Shown here piece by piece: positions 16,210-24,833 of a stretch of DNA of 36,985 nucleotides. Every line of letters starts with the position of its first letter. Position 1 is the stretch's first letter. A program made the position numbers and the translations under genes. The notes below the pieces were generated by a model that was not told where the DNA came from, searched no databases, and worked only from the letters and a program-made list of their open reading frames with translations. The stretch comes from an uncultured Catenibacterium sp. (GTDB lineage Bacteria; Bacillota_I; Bacilli_A; Erysipelotrichales; Coprobacillaceae): NCBI GenBank assembly GCA_900540685.1, contig UQGS01000018.1:1-36985 (forward strand), given 5' to 3'.

Positions 16210-17222
16210 TGGCTGTTATTCTAGCTATTGAATCAAGCTGTGATGAAATGAGTGTTGCAATCCTTAAGGATGGGAAAGACCTATTAAGTCATGTTGTTGC
16301 ATCACAGATTGATATCCATAAACAATATGGTGGGGTTGTTCCTGAAATTGCCAGCCGTAAGCATGTTGAATGTGTGAGCACTGTTTTAAAGGAAGCCTTA
16401 AAACAGGCCGATATCTCTTTAGAGGAGATTGATGCGATTGCAGTCACAAAAGGACCAGGACTTGTAGGTTCTTTACATGTTGGTATGCAGGAAGCTAAGA
16501 CATTGGCTATTTATTTAAACAAGCCACTTATTGGTGTTCATCATATTGCGGGGCATATTTATGCCAATGAACTCGTGAATGATATTGAATATCCTGCAAT
16601 GGCTCTTGTTGTTTCAGGAGGACATACAGAACTTGTTTATATGAAAAAGGAATTCTCTTTTGAGGTCATCGGTACAACATTTGATGATGCGATTGGTGAA
16701 GCCTATGACAAGGTAGGGCGTGTTTTACATCTTCCATATCCTGGAGGACCTGTATTAGATAAAATGGCTCATGAGGGAACTCATAGCTATACACTTCCTA
16801 AACCGCTTGATGATGGAAGCTATAACTTCAGCTTCAGTGGTCTAAAGAGCGCTGTCATCAACTTAAAGCATAATGCTGACCAAAGAGGAGAAGAAATCAA
16901 TGGCAATGACTTAGCCTGCTCATTCCAGGATGTAGCTATGGATACGATTGCCTCTAAAGCCTTGGCTGCTGCTCATGATCTTGGTGTCAAGCAGATTATT
17001 GTAGCAGGTGGTGTAAGTGCCAATAAAGGTCTAAGAGAAAAAATGAGTACAAGTGATATTCCTGTTATTTTTCCACCAATGAAGTATTGTACAGATAATG
17101 CAGCAATGATTGCATCTGCTGCAAGTATCATGTATAAATATAATATGTTTGCCCCTTTGGACTTATCTGTTAAGCCAGATTATGACTTAGAGGCGGAAAG
17201 TGTAGGAGACAACTATGAGTAG
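16209..17222 (+). CDS. tsaD: tRNA N6-adenosine threonylcarbamoyltransferase TsaD
   Basis: 337 residues. It transfers threonylcarbamoyl from TC-AMP to A37 of tRNA. Metal-binding H-H-I-A-G-H at ~109-114, phosphate loop V-S-G-G-H-T-E-L, S-F-S-G-L-K-S-A, and V-A-G-G-V-S-A-N-K-G-L-R are all intact. One-base overlap with rimI (TAATG); overlaps rex by 8 bases. Confidence 0.98.
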   Translation: MAVILAIESSCDEMSVAILKDGKDLLSHVVASQIDIHKQYGGVVPEIASRKHVECVSTVLKEALKQADISLEEIDAIAVTKGPGLVGSLHVGMQEAKTLAIYLNKPLIGVHHIAGHIYANELVNDIEYPAMALVVSGGHTELVYMKKEFSFEVIGTTFDDAIGEAYDKVGRVLHLPYPGGPVLDKMAHEGTHSYTLPKPLDDGSYNFSFSGLKSAVINLKHNADQRGEEINGNDLACSFQDVAMDTIASKALAAAHDLGVKQIIVAGGVSANKGLREKMSTSDIPVIFPPMKYCTDNAAMIASAASIMYKYNMFAPLDLSVKPDYDLEAESVGDNYE

Positions 17223-17859
17223 TGAAAAGAAACAGAAAATCTCACGTGCAACGATGACACGTTTTCCTGTTTATTTGAAGGCTTTAAGAGTTATGGGACA
17301 TGAAGGTAAAGAGAACTTCTTATCGAGTGAACTTGCAGAAGTCACTCATATCCAGGATACGACTATTCGTCGTGACTTTGGCTTTTTGCCTCAGAAGAAT
17401 ACACTTGGTAAAAGAGGCTATGGTTATGATACAAAAGAGATGATTGAAACACTCAGTGATTTCTTAGGTTTAGGACTTGATGAACCTATTATTTTGATTG
17501 GTGTAGGTAATTTAGGATCAGCTATTTTGAAATATAACCGCTGGAAATATACAGTAGGTCAGATTGTCTGCGCTTATGATAAGGATGCCAATATTGAAGG
17601 TGAACGTTTTGGTGTTAAGATTCATAAGAGTGATGATCTAGAGAAGACATTCCCTAAAGACTGTAAGATTGCGATTCTAGCCATTTCTGATAATGTTCAG
17701 GAAATGGTGGATCGTTTAGTGGCATTAGGGATTAAAGGCATTGTAGACTTCACTCATTCTCATTTCATTGTACCTCAGGGAGTAGAAGTACAGAATGTGG
17801 ATGTTGTTGTTGCAATACAAGAATTAGAATTAAAGATGAAATCAAATACAAAGGAGTAA
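17215..17859 (+). CDS. rex: Redox-sensing transcriptional repressor Rex
   Basis: 214 residues. N-terminal winged helix (~1-85) with S-R-A-T-M-T-R-F-P-V-Y-L and T-I-R-R-D-F-G-F-L, then a Rossmann domain with I-G-V-G-N-L-G-S-A and the C-terminal swapped helix E-L-E-L-K-M. Rex binds DNA when NADH/NAD+ is low and represses fermentation genes. It is co-translated after tsaD, a common Firmicutes arrangement. I saw no clear Rex operator upstream of genes in this window. Confidence 0.95.
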   Translation: MSSEKKQKISRATMTRFPVYLKALRVMGHEGKENFLSSELAEVTHIQDTTIRRDFGFLPQKNTLGKRGYGYDTKEMIETLSDFLGLGLDEPIILIGVGNLGSAILKYNRWKYTVGQIVCAYDKDANIEGERFGVKIHKSDDLEKTFPKDCKIAILAISDNVQEMVDRLVALGIKGIVDFTHSHFIVPQGVEVQNVDVVVAIQELELKMKSNTKE

Positions 17860-17864
17860 GAAGG

Positions 17865-19250
17865 ATGTTTGAATTTATGACAGTAAGAGAACTTTATGAA
17901 ATCTGTCGTGCAGATAACGCAGTAGAAACAGATAACGTAGAGTATGTAGAATTAGAAGGATGGGTAAGAACAAATAGAGATAGTGGTAAAGTAGGATTCA
18001 TCGCATTAAATGATGGTTCTTATTTTAGAAACTGCCAGGTTGTTTATTTAGAAGAAAAATTAAAGAACTTTGATGAAGTATCACATATCGCAACTGGTTC
18101 AGCTATTCACGTATTAGGTAAATTAAAACTAACACCTGATGCAAAACAGCCATTTGAAGTAGAAGCGACTGAAATTATTCTTGAAGGTGACTGTGATAGT
18201 GATTATCCATTACAGAAGAAGAGACACTCTTTTGAATTTATGAGAGAAATCCCTCATTTAAGACCAAGAGCTAATTCATTCTATGCCATCTTCAGATTAA
18301 GATCTGTATTATCTATGGCTATTCATGAATTCTTCCAGGATCAGGGATTCGTATATGTACATACACCAATCATCACATCTAACGATGGTGAAGGTGCTGG
18401 TGAAATGTTTAGAGTAACAACTATTGATGATACTGATTTCTCTAAGGATTTCTTTGAAAAAGAAGCTTTCTTAACAGTAACAGGTCAGTTACATGTAGAA
18501 GCATTTGCGATGGCATTTAGAGATGTTTATACATTTGGTCCAGCATTCAGAGCTGAAAACTCAAATACATCAAGACATGCCAGTGAATTCTGGATGGTAG
18601 AGCCAGAAATTGCCTTCGCAGACCTTGAAGATGATATGTGCTTAATTGAAGAAATGGTTAAATACTGTATTCAGTACTGCTTAGACAATGCGCCAGAAGA
18701 AATGAAATTCTTTGAACAGATGGTTGACCATGATTGTATCAACCGTATCACAAAAGTCAGAGATTCTCACTTTGTACGTATGACTTATACAGAAGCTATT
18801 GAACACTTATTAAAGGCTGATGTGAAGTTTGACAACAAGGTTGAATGGGGTATTGACTTAAATGCTGAACATGAACGTTATATCTGTGAAGAAGTTGTAG
18901 GTGGTCCTGTATTCTTAACAGATTATCCAAAAGAAATCAAAGCATTCTATATGCGTTTAAATGACGATAACAAGACAGTTGCAGCATGTGACTTATTAGT
19001 ACCAGGCATCGGTGAATTAGTTGGTGGTTCACAGAGAGAAGAACGTTATGATGTTCTTGAAAAGCTAATGGATGAAAAGGGCATGAACAAAGAAACACTA
19101 CAGTGGTATATGGACTTACGCCGCTTTGGTGGATGTAAACATGCTGGATTCGGTTTAGGTTTTGACCGTTTCTTAATGTATTTAACAGGTATGGCTAATA
19201 TCAGAGATGTAGAACCATTCCCACGTACACCACGTAACTTGAAATTCTAA
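17865..19250 (+). CDS. asnS: Asparaginyl-tRNA synthetase
   Basis: 461 residues, class IIb synthetase. N-terminal OB-fold anticodon-binding domain (~20-115) with V-E-L-E-G-W-V-R-T-N-R-D-S-G, motif 2 around F-R-A-E-N-S-N-T-S-R-H, and motif 3 G-F-G-L-G-F-D-R-F-L-M-Y. The opening E-G-A-G-E-M-F-R-V separates it from AspS. Start ATG 17865 is set by AGGAG eight bases upstream. It is five bases after rex, so probably in the same transcript, ending at the terminator directly downstream. Confidence 0.97.
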   Translation: MFEFMTVRELYEICRADNAVETDNVEYVELEGWVRTNRDSGKVGFIALNDGSYFRNCQVVYLEEKLKNFDEVSHIATGSAIHVLGKLKLTPDAKQPFEVEATEIILEGDCDSDYPLQKKRHSFEFMREIPHLRPRANSFYAIFRLRSVLSMAIHEFFQDQGFVYVHTPIITSNDGEGAGEMFRVTTIDDTDFSKDFFEKEAFLTVTGQLHVEAFAMAFRDVYTFGPAFRAENSNTSRHASEFWMVEPEIAFADLEDDMCLIEEMVKYCIQYCLDNAPEEMKFFEQMVDHDCINRITKVRDSHFVRMTYTEAIEHLLKADVKFDNKVEWGIDLNAEHERYICEEVVGGPVFLTDYPKEIKAFYMRLNDDNKTVAACDLLVPGIGELVGGSQREERYDVLEKLMDEKGMNKETLQWYMDLRRFGGCKHAGFGLGFDRFLMYLTGMANIRDVEPFPRTPRNLKF

Positions 19251-19276
19251 AAGACCACATATGTGGTCTTTTTTCT
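19250..19276 (+). terminator. Intrinsic terminator after asnS
   Basis: AAGACCAC-ATAT-GTGGTCTT then T5. It starts at the asnS stop codon. Confidence 0.9.
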
Positions 19277-19292
19277 TAAAGGAAGTAATATT

Positions 19293-20720
19293 ATGGATGA
19301 ATTTAATGGCATCAATACTTTTTTTAATATGATTTACCATCATGACCGTGCTTTTGGTCGAGCTTTGTCTGAATATCAGTCACTTGTTGATTATCGCGAG
19401 TGGTTAAGAAAACATCAAATAGAATTCAAAGAATTAGATATGATTGATGAGTATTCTTTTAGTATGATTCGTCCTGGTATGACTATCAAAGATGTATCCA
19501 TGCTGACACATTCTGATTTACAGGCAGGCTTACAAAGAATACGCTTATTCTTTAAGGATAAAGTTTTCTTATTTCTTATTCCTGGTATGAATAAGGAAAT
19601 AGAAGACTATTCTTTTACAGGAGTGGATTATGTCTTTACTCTAACTAAGCCTTTTAAGCAGGAAGACTTGTCTTTCCTAGATCCATTTCCTGGCTTGCTA
19701 GAAGCATTGTTTTATGCGGATGAATGGCCAGGAGGACTCATATTTAATTCTACAGAGGCTGCTTTTTATCCTTTACATAGTATTTCCCAGGCAAAGGCAT
19801 TACAGAAGAAGATTGATGAGAAGACAATGTTTAATAAAGAAGGGCATTCTTCATTTATTTATCATTTATCTGATTTACATCTAGGACCTAAAAAGAAGCT
19901 CAAAGCAGTCTCTAACCTCCTAGATTCACTTGATGAATGTGATCACTATGCCCATAGTTCTCATCAAAAGCAGGTCTTTATTACCGGAGACCTTATGAAT
20001 TCTCCTAATACAAAGAATATGTATCAGGCCAATAGCTTTATGACAATGATCAGAAAGAGATATAAGGCAGATATCACTTTTGTGTTAGGTAACCATGATA
20101 TGATTGTGAAAGGTCTTAATATTGGTGGGAGACAGCGTACAAAAGTCATAGCTTATTTGCTTGGTGAAAAGATCAAGATTTTAGAAAAAGATAAGATCAT
20201 TCTTGTCAAGATAGACTCCAATGCAGGAGGAAACCTGGCAAGAGGTATGATCACAAGAAGACAATTGGACCAGATTGATTCAGAACTCGCAGGTATAGAA
20301 AATTTAGATGATTATACAATTGTGGTATTATTACATCATCATGTATATAAGGTGTCTAAATCTGATTTTTTGAAGATTCAATGGCGTGAAAAATATATAT
20401 TTGGAAGTATCCTAGATAAATCCAAAGCACTTGTAGATGCGAATATGTTTGCGACATGGCTCACACAGCGTCATATTAAATATGTCCTTCATGGACATAA
20501 GCATGTGCCTTATTTCATGAATAAACAAGGCACATACTATATCTCTGCAGGAAGTGCTACAGGCGGCTTAAAGGAAAGTGAAAGTCATTATTATTCTTAT
20601 AATGTATTACGTTATGATTATATGGATAAGAAGATGAAAACATGTCTGATTTTCTATGATGACAACAAGAAAGCAGAAAGACAACGTGTTGAAGTATATT
20701 TAATGGAGGAAGATAAATGA
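19293..20720 (+). CDS. Calcineurin-type metallophosphoesterase with unrecognised N-terminal domain
   Basis: 475 residues from ATG 19293 with AAAGGAAG upstream; the frame further 5' runs into the asnS terminator. From ~190 all five metallophosphoesterase blocks are present: S-D-L-H-L-G, T-G-D-L-M-N, L-G-N-H-D-M, L-L-H-H-H-V and L-H-G-H-K-H, so a two-metal active site is expected. Residues 1-185 match no family I know: mixed alpha/beta with F-L-I-P-G-M-N-K-E and V-F-T-L-T-K-P-F. The substrate is unknown. Its stop overlaps the next start by 4 bases (ATGA), suggesting a functional pair. Confidence 0.88.
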   Translation: MDEFNGINTFFNMIYHHDRAFGRALSEYQSLVDYREWLRKHQIEFKELDMIDEYSFSMIRPGMTIKDVSMLTHSDLQAGLQRIRLFFKDKVFLFLIPGMNKEIEDYSFTGVDYVFTLTKPFKQEDLSFLDPFPGLLEALFYADEWPGGLIFNSTEAAFYPLHSISQAKALQKKIDEKTMFNKEGHSSFIYHLSDLHLGPKKKLKAVSNLLDSLDECDHYAHSSHQKQVFITGDLMNSPNTKNMYQANSFMTMIRKRYKADITFVLGNHDMIVKGLNIGGRQRTKVIAYLLGEKIKILEKDKIILVKIDSNAGGNLARGMITRRQLDQIDSELAGIENLDDYTIVVLLHHHVYKVSKSDFLKIQWREKYIFGSILDKSKALVDANMFATWLTQRHIKYVLHGHKHVPYFMNKQGTYYISAGSATGGLKESESHYYSYNVLRYDYMDKKMKTCLIFYDDNKKAERQRVEVYLMEEDK

Positions 20721-22096
20721 AATTAGTTGATAAAATGAAAGATGAACGCTTAGGAATTGCGATTTTATATAACTTCTCTAAGGGATATGAAAAACCAGTT
20801 CCTATGGAACTTTATGATATTGTATTACCTTTTATCTATCATGATGCATTTAGAAAAGAAATTCTCAAGCATGATACATTAAAAGATGTCATTGAAGCAT
20901 CCATTGAAGCAGATCCACACTTTAAAGAAGTGATTCTAGAAGCAATTAATGATGATGAAGGCATTACTTCTAAAGCATTAGGTATGGCTATGATGGGTGG
21001 AATGCTGTCATATGAGATGATTGATGGAAAAGTTTGTGGTAAATTACATGAAGCTGAAGTTTTAGACTTTAATGAATGTATTATTTTTGGTAAGATGATG
21101 CAGGACCATACAAAAGAAGAAATTCTTGATTTATTACACCAGGAACTTCGTATTGTCTTCTTGCAGGTAGAAACTCTTGGAAAAGATGTTGATACACATA
21201 TCTTTGATGATCTTGGAAGAGTGACTTATCATGAAAATGTAGACCAGTTAGATGTCATTTCTCTTTGTAAGGATGCAGATATCGTTATTACAAATAAGAA
21301 TCTATTTAGAAAAGTAGAAATCGACCGCTGTCCTTATCTTAAGATGATTGCAGTAACAGCTACTGGTACAAACAATGTAGATTTAGATTATGCAAAAGAA
21401 AAGGGAATCCGAGTTGCTAATGTGAAAGGATACTCTACTGAAGCTGTTGCTCAGTTAACTCTTGCATTATGTCTAGAACTTATTGAACATACATCACGCT
21501 ATGACAGCTATGTAAAATCACAGCAGTATGAAAAAGATAAGGTCTTCTCATTCTTTGGTTACTCGTTTCATGAACTATCTACTATGACTTGGGGAATTGT
21601 TGGTCTAGGCGCAATCGGTCAGCGCGTTGCACGTATTGCGGAAGCATTAGGATGTCAGGTGCAGTATTATTCTACAACTGGACATCATCAGGATGAACAC
21701 TTCAAGCAGGTGGATTTTGATACATTACTTAAGACAAGTGATATTATTTCTATTCATTCACCTCTTACAAAAGAGACAGAACATTTATTTGATGCAGAAG
21801 CTTTCAAGAAGATGAAAGAGACAGCTTATCTGATTAATGTAGGACGTGGTCCTATTGTAGATGAAGAAGCATTAAGTGATGCATTAAATAATAACCTGAT
21901 TGCTGGAGCTGGTTTAGATGTATTTGAAAAAGAACCACTTCCTTCAACAAGTCCTTTATATAGTGTTGATCCTCAAAAGGTCGTTTTCACACCACATGTC
22001 GCATGGGGTTCAGTAGAAGCAAGACATCGTTTGATTCTTGAAGTACGTGAAAACATAATCGCCTTCATCAAAGGCGAAGACCGTAATAACTGTTAA
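20717..22096 (+). CDS. D-2-hydroxyacid dehydrogenase (glycerate/hydroxypyruvate type) with extra N-terminal domain
   Basis: 459 residues, ~140 more than a normal D-2-hydroxyacid dehydrogenase. From ~140 on it is a complete enzyme: T-A-T-G-T-N-N-V-D-L (glycerate-dehydrogenase-like substrate loop), Rossmann V-G-L-G-A-I-G-Q-R, N-V-G-R-G with the catalytic Arg, G-L-D-V-F-E-K-E-P with the Glu, and F-T-P-H-V-A-W with the His. The N-terminal ~110 residues (I-L-Y-N-F-S-K-G-Y, then M-E-L-Y-D-I-V-L-P-F-I-Y-H-D-A-F-R) resemble the ABC-three-component middle-component family. This is an eye match only. Coupled by ATGA to the metallophosphoesterase. Confidence 0.88.
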   Translation: MKLVDKMKDERLGIAILYNFSKGYEKPVPMELYDIVLPFIYHDAFRKEILKHDTLKDVIEASIEADPHFKEVILEAINDDEGITSKALGMAMMGGMLSYEMIDGKVCGKLHEAEVLDFNECIIFGKMMQDHTKEEILDLLHQELRIVFLQVETLGKDVDTHIFDDLGRVTYHENVDQLDVISLCKDADIVITNKNLFRKVEIDRCPYLKMIAVTATGTNNVDLDYAKEKGIRVANVKGYSTEAVAQLTLALCLELIEHTSRYDSYVKSQQYEKDKVFSFFGYSFHELSTMTWGIVGLGAIGQRVARIAEALGCQVQYYSTTGHHQDEHFKQVDFDTLLKTSDIISIHSPLTKETEHLFDAEAFKKMKETAYLINVGRGPIVDEEALSDALNNNLIAGAGLDVFEKEPLPSTSPLYSVDPQKVVFTPHVAWGSVEARHRLILEVRENIIAFIKGEDRNNC

Positions 22097-22102
22097 AAAA
22101 GA

Positions 22103-22195
22103 AAAGGAGGAGCCTATAAGAAGGCAAGTGTACGGTCAGAGATGATCGGAATTAACGTCTGTGGACTAGCGATAGGTTGAAACAGAAACATTTGT
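22103..22195 (+). ncRNA. Candidate structured leader of unknown class before a folT-like gene
   Basis: Bases 22097-22214 hold no ORF but show stable local structure: GCCT/AGGC (22118 region), CGGTCA-GAGA-TGATCG (six pairs with one G-U) and TCTGT/ACAGA enclosing GGACTAGCGATAGGTTG. It does not match the THF riboswitch or the other riboswitch classes I could recall. The downstream ORF has no Shine-Dalgarno; the only GGAGG in the leader lies ~110 bases upstream, within the structured part. Confidence 0.45.
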
Positions 22196-22214
22196 TTATT
22201 GTAGCATTTAAAAA

Positions 22215-23018
22215 ATGATTCAAATTATTATTGTATGTATTTTAGTATTACTTGGTATTTACTGTTTTAAGTTTTATCCATTAGAAAGAAGAAATACCAA
22301 GAAGCTCGCATTTAGTGCTTTAATTATTATCATCACATTGATTCTAAAGAGACTTACTATTATGGTGCCATTATTTGGTGCTGAAAGCTTAAAGATTGGT
22401 TTTGAATATATTCCAGTTATGTTAGCGGGAGTTATTCTTTCACCAAGCTATGCTTATCTCATTGGTCTCATTACTGATTTACTTGGTTTAGTGATTACCC
22501 CAACAGGATTCCCATTCTTTGGATTTACACTCAATCAGGTACTGATTGGTTTGATTCCATCACTGATTGCTGTGAAAGTAAAGAATGTAGATGGGAAGAA
22601 ATTCAGTAAGATTGTATGTCTCATGATTGCATTATTTGGTGGAGCAGGATCGCTTTTTGTTGCTTTACAAAAAACAATCTCTATCGGTAAAGTCACTTAT
22701 ACATTAACATCTTTACAAAAAGGTGTTATGATTGGACTCTGCCTTGTTGCCTCTATAGGTTTTATCTTATTCATGTTGAAACGCACGAAGAATATGAAAG
22801 ACAATGATGTGTCATTATTTGGTACTTGGCTATTAAGTGTTATTTTAGTAGAACTTGTAATTACATTCTGCTTAACACCTTTCTGGCTACAAATTATGTA
22901 TGGCATTCCATTTGTAGTATCTGTAAGTATTCGTGTTATCAAGGCATGCTTTATTATTCCATTAGAAATCATTATTGGATTCCCATTATTGAAACAGATG
23001 GATAAATTATATAAATAG
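22215..23018 (+). CDS. ECF transporter S-component, folate-type (FolT-like)
   Basis: 267 residues, longer than a typical 170-200 residue S-component. Six or more hydrophobic segments. The region L-K-I-G-F-E-Y-I-P-V-M-L-A-G-V-I-L-S-P and I-G-L-I-T-D-L-L-G, then F-P-F-F-G-F-T-L-N-Q-V-L-I-G-L, matches the folate-family S-components. The extra length is an added N-terminal helix and an internal stretch at ~125-195. It would need a shared ECF module. Substrate is inferred from family resemblance only. No Shine-Dalgarno precedes ATG 22215 (gtagcatttaaaaa). Confidence 0.75.
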   Translation: MIQIIIVCILVLLGIYCFKFYPLERRNTKKLAFSALIIIITLILKRLTIMVPLFGAESLKIGFEYIPVMLAGVILSPSYAYLIGLITDLLGLVITPTGFPFFGFTLNQVLIGLIPSLIAVKVKNVDGKKFSKIVCLMIALFGGAGSLFVALQKTISIGKVTYTLTSLQKGVMIGLCLVASIGFILFMLKRTKNMKDNDVSLFGTWLLSVILVELVITFCLTPFWLQIMYGIPFVVSVSIRVIKACFIIPLEIIIGFPLLKQMDKLYK

Positions 23019-23028
23019 GAGTATAGAT

Positions 23029-23766
23029 ATGGAATATCAGGTCACAGTTGACCAGTTTACTGGGCCGCTCGATCTCTTGCTTCATCTAATAAAAGAACAT
23101 GATATGGATCTTCTTGATCTTGATGTAGCGGCGGTATGTGACCAGTATCTCGCTTATATTCAAACGATGGATCCTTCACTCTTAGAAGCTGTCTCTGAAT
23201 ATTTAGTCATGGCAGCCTGGCTTATTGAAATGAAAAGTAAACTACTTCTTCCTAAGCCAGAAATAGATGAAGAAGATGATTATGAAGCAGAAAGAAAGAG
23301 AATGATTGAAAGACTGATTGAAAAGAACCGCATCAATGGTATCTTAGAAGCTTTTGAGGCTTCTTATGATAAACGTCAGACAATGCATTCTAAAATACCT
23401 TCAGCACTTGAAGAATATCTTCCTAGTGGTGAAGAAACAATTCCTGAGGGAATGGAAGTTTATGATTTGATCAAGGCGATGCAGAGAGTCATGCAAAGAC
23501 GTGCTCTTTTGCATCCTCTTGAATCTAAGATTGCACGTGTAGAAATATCTATTGATGAAAGAACAGAACAGATCAGAAGCTATTTCTTACGTCATAGAGG
23601 TAAAACTGTTGATTTTGAAGACTTGTTTGATGAAGGAGACCGCTATTTTGCGATAGTGACATTCCTTTCTATTCTTGTCTTAGTAAAGAACAGTGAGTTA
23701 TTGATTACTCAGAGTGGTAATTTTGAAAAGATTTATTTGAAAGGAACAGACTATGGACAACAATGA
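23029..23766 (+). CDS. scpA: Segregation and condensation protein A
   Basis: 245 residues, the kleisin of the SMC-ScpAB condensin. It opens V-D-Q-F-T-G-P-L-D-L-L-L-H-L-I, the diagnostic ScpA N-terminus, continues Y-L-V-M-A-A-W-L-I-E-M-K-S-K-L-L-L-P, and ends in the C-terminal winged helix (I-V-T-F-L-S-I-L-V-L-V-K). It begins 10 bases after the folT-like gene and overlaps scpB by 14. Confidence 0.97.
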   Translation: MEYQVTVDQFTGPLDLLLHLIKEHDMDLLDLDVAAVCDQYLAYIQTMDPSLLEAVSEYLVMAAWLIEMKSKLLLPKPEIDEEDDYEAERKRMIERLIEKNRINGILEAFEASYDKRQTMHSKIPSALEEYLPSGEETIPEGMEVYDLIKAMQRVMQRRALLHPLESKIARVEISIDERTEQIRSYFLRHRGKTVDFEDLFDEGDRYFAIVTFLSILVLVKNSELLITQSGNFEKIYLKGTDYGQQ

Positions 23767-24343
23767 GTATTTATCAGTCATAGAAGGTATGCTTTATATC
23801 TATGGTGATGAAGGCATTACAATTAAAGATATTGCGGATACATTAGAAATCACTAAGAAAGAAGCATATGAATTGATGGATGAATTACTCTCTCTTTATG
23901 CTTCTAAAACAGTTAAGGGTGTTGATATATGTGATTTTGGTGGTACTTATAAGATGGTGACTTTACCTCAGCATGATGTCTATTATAAGAAGATGATGAC
24001 TACAAGTGGTAGAAAGCTATCTAAGTCTGCATTAGAAACATTGGCTATTGTCGCTTATTATCAGCCTGTCACTAGAATTCGTATTGAAGAAATACGTGGT
24101 GTAGGCTGTGAATCTATGATTCGTAAGCTTTTAGCACAGGCTCTTATTAAAGAAGTAGGTCGTGATGATTCACCAGGAAAACCTGTCTTATATGGTGTCA
24201 CTGATGAATTCATGGATGCTTTTAATCTAAAAAGCTTGGATGAATTACCAGAACTCAAAGAAATTGAATCTGAATTTGATGAAGAAGATATCTTCAACAC
24301 AAAATATCAGGAAAAGGTAGAAGAAAAGCCAGAAACGAATTAG
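23753..24343 (+). CDS. scpB: Segregation and condensation protein B
   Basis: 196 residues with two winged-helix domains. Typical blocks are I-E-G-M-L-Y-I-Y-G-D-E-G-I-T and L-S-K-S-A-L-E-T-L-A-I-V-A-Y-Y-Q-P-V-T-R, then E-E-I-R-G-V-G-C-E-S. The C-terminal tail is acidic. It forms the kite subunit dimer on ScpA. Translationally coupled to scpA. Confidence 0.97.
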   Translation: MDNNEYLSVIEGMLYIYGDEGITIKDIADTLEITKKEAYELMDELLSLYASKTVKGVDICDFGGTYKMVTLPQHDVYYKKMMTTSGRKLSKSALETLAIVAYYQPVTRIRIEEIRGVGCESMIRKLLAQALIKEVGRDDSPGKPVLYGVTDEFMDAFNLKSLDELPELKEIESEFDEEDIFNTKYQEKVEEKPETN

Positions 24344-24358
24344 TTTCTGACTTTTTTT
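24330..24358 (+). terminator. Intrinsic terminator after scpB
   Basis: CAGAAAC, loop GAATTA, GTTTCTG, then T7. The stem includes the end of scpB and its T-tract overlaps the stop codon of the convergent gene. Confidence 0.88.
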
Positions 24359-24719
24359 ATAGTTTACATTCTTTTAATAGTTTTAAACGACGTTTATAAT
24401 ACTCTATCTTTTCTTTAACCTGCTTCTTTACAGCCACAGAAGTCGTTTCTGCAAGAGAAATGGTACCAAGCATGATAATTAGTGTCACAATCGGCATACC
24501 AAATAAGAATAACTTAGAATGACTGATAAAGAAAAGGATACCTAATACGACAATACTTATTAATGCATATCTTAATGTACGCATACCTAAGCAATAGCTA
24601 TATATTTCTGCTCTCACATTTTCGTAGGAATTCTCTAAGAAAGTAATGACCTCCTCACAGCTTTCTACATCAAGTGAAGCATCATCAATATTTGTTTCTA
24701 TTTCAATGTGAAATGCCAT
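24357..24719 (-). CDS. Small two-TM membrane protein of unknown function
   Basis: 120 residues. An acidic N-terminal ~45 residues is followed by two adjacent hydrophobic segments (~51-67 and ~70-90) and a basic C-terminal tail K-K-Q-V-K-E-K-I-E-Y-Y-K-R-R-L-K. Both ends are probably cytoplasmic. GGAGG sits upstream of the ATG. It is convergent with scpB and shares the terminator region. No family recognised; the clear Shine-Dalgarno and coding bias support a real gene. Confidence 0.7.
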   Translation of the reverse strand: MAFHIEIETNIDDASLDVESCEEVITFLENSYENVRAEIYSYCLGMRTLRYALISIVVLGILFFISHSKLFLFGMPIVTLIIMLGTISLAETTSVAVKKQVKEKIEYYKRRLKLLKECKL

Positions 24720-24833
24720 AGTTCTACCTCCAATTCTTTACCATTATAACATTGTATTATAAAAAGAAAAGACATATACTTAAGAATGATTTTATGATAT
24801 AGTGTTAAAACACACAGAAATGAGGGAAATACA

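Noticed and set aside
19293..22096. Full ABC-three-component defence system
   Set aside because: No ABC/SMC-like ATPase or effector lies nearby; only a domain resemblance exists.
22103..22195. THF riboswitch before the folT-like gene
   Set aside because: The THF core sequences are not present, so I list it as an unknown structured leader instead.
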